Source of the DNA: Bacteroidaceae bacterium
GTDB taxonomy: Bacteria > Bacteroidota > Bacteroidia > Bacteroidales > Bacteroidaceae
Length of the DNA stretch: 64,000 bases
NCBI GenBank assembly: GCA_017557005.1
Contig: JAFZFZ010000020.1
Location: forward strand, 81,407 to 145,406
Direction of reading: 5' to 3'
The translations under genes and the position numbers were made by a program. This document shows positions 63,790 through 64,000 of the stretch, piece by piece (position 1 is the stretch's first letter; the number at the start of each line of letters is the position of its first letter). The notes below the pieces were generated by a model. It did not search any database and was not told the DNA's origin. It saw only the letters and a list, made by a program, of their open reading frames with translations.

Positions 63790-63821
63790 CTATTGGTATC
63801 CGATAAAACTTTTCATAAATA

Positions 63822-63856
63822 AAAGGGCTGCTTCCATTTTGTAGATTCAGCCCTTT
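63822..63856 (+). terminator. terminator after the WG-repeat gene
   Basis: AAAGGGCTG (63822-63830) pairs with CAGCCCTTT (63848-63856); a loose loop of 17 nt. Confidence 0.65.
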
Positions 63857-63858
63857 AT

Positions 63859-64000
63859 GTGTCTTGTCCTAGAAAAAGTTGACACAAAAGAAGTCAACAA
63901 ATGAATAAGAGATCAAAGAAAGAAGAGCAAAGGCATCGTCCTTGTAAGGCACTTCGCCTTCAGTATCATGATGAAGCTATCCGTCTTTACTATGAAGAAC
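63859..64000 (+). mobile_element. left end of an insertion sequence (cut by window edge)
   Basis: TGTGTCTTGTCCTAGAAAAA at 63859-63878, a TGT-initial end with TTGACAC nearby, followed at once by a transposase-like start. The right end lies outside the window, so family and inverted repeats cannot be confirmed. Confidence 0.5.
63901..64000 (+). CDS. partial helix-turn-helix transposase OrfA-like protein
   Basis: 33 codons visible: MNKRSKKEEQRHRPCKALRL, then QYHDEAIRLYYEE. The basic start followed by a DEAIRLYYEE helix fits the beginning of an HTH domain in IS3/IS481-like OrfA proteins. The gene runs out of the window; identification is tentative. Confidence 0.5.
   Translation, partial: MNKRSKKEEQRHRPCKALRLQYHDEAIRLYYEE

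Overview
The window looks like a chromosomal segment of a gut-type Bacteroidales bacterium (Bacteroides/Prevotella relatives). Reasons: an SprA-type secretion translocon gene, the NUDIX-regulated arabinose operon order known from Bacteroides, GH97/GH43 glycosidases, few Shine-Dalgarno sites, and several promoters of the Bacteroidetes form TTG-N20-TAnnTTTG (44210, 57804, and on the minus strand 25597 and 61338). No rRNA or tRNA gene and no CRISPR array was seen.

Layout. 1-3.6 kb: AT-rich accessory DNA with two small plus-strand genes (HNH-like zinc protein, DUF2188) and a tight minus-strand three-gene operon (Cas2-like protein, AAA ATPase, unknown 280-aa protein) that resembles a defence cassette. 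3.7-25.3 kb: a minus-strand exopolysaccharide locus that starts from a promoter near 25.6 kb with a WecA/TagO-like initiating transferase. It continues with a UDP-sugar dehydrogenase, a cytidylyltransferase-GHMP kinase fusion, a Wzx flippase, an SDR, a MenD-like TPP enzyme, a pyruvyl transferase, four GT2 glycosyltransferases, a GT2-PIG-L deacetylase fusion and an FAD enzyme. It is interrupted by small selfish or regulatory genes (AbiEii-type toxin pair, GxxExxY, four-helix-bundle protein). 25.3-28.3 kb: repeat-rich DNA with an IS110-family element. 28.3-44 kb: sprA, radA, a COG2509-type oxidoreductase, a large EF-hand membrane protein and a short-form clpB. 44-46 kb: a secreted esterase and a membrane TIR protein. 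46.3-54.1 kb: the arabinose operon (galM-like, SSS transporter, NUDIX AraR, araD, araA, araB), followed by a GH97-GH43 fusion glycosidase at 54.8-57.7 kb that probably supplies its sugar. 57.8-64 kb: an M23 peptidase, a four-helix-bundle-suffix protein, an HU-like protein, a candidate structured RNA, a WG-repeat lipoprotein and the start of an insertion sequence.

The most striking signal is a set of short-word repeat families that fill nearly every gap and also enter genes. The leading family is an array with a strict grammar: a constant GGTKAAA word followed by a small hairpin (4-6 bp stem, usually a 3-nt loop). The stem sequence changes from unit to unit while the pairing is kept. Ten or so arrays occur, the largest with about 22 units at 4930-5420. 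Single hairpins of the same form sit 2-18 nt before the start codons of seven genes. Other families (AACGAA hexamers, GTTGACC words, AATTGAGAATTGAAA words, CCATCCGGATGG, TTAGAGTTTAGAG words, CCCCCCTTGGGG blocks, and a roughly 100-200 bp CACAGAAAGCACAG composite) are present between genes. Several also lie in frame inside ugd, the GHMP kinase fusion, clpB, the COG2509 oxidoreductase, the M23 peptidase and the TIR gene, where they encode extra linkers or C-termini. This resembles in principle the protein-coding palindromic elements of Rickettsia, but with different sequences and many more families.

All assignments come from reading the sequence and its translations. No database search or folding program was run.
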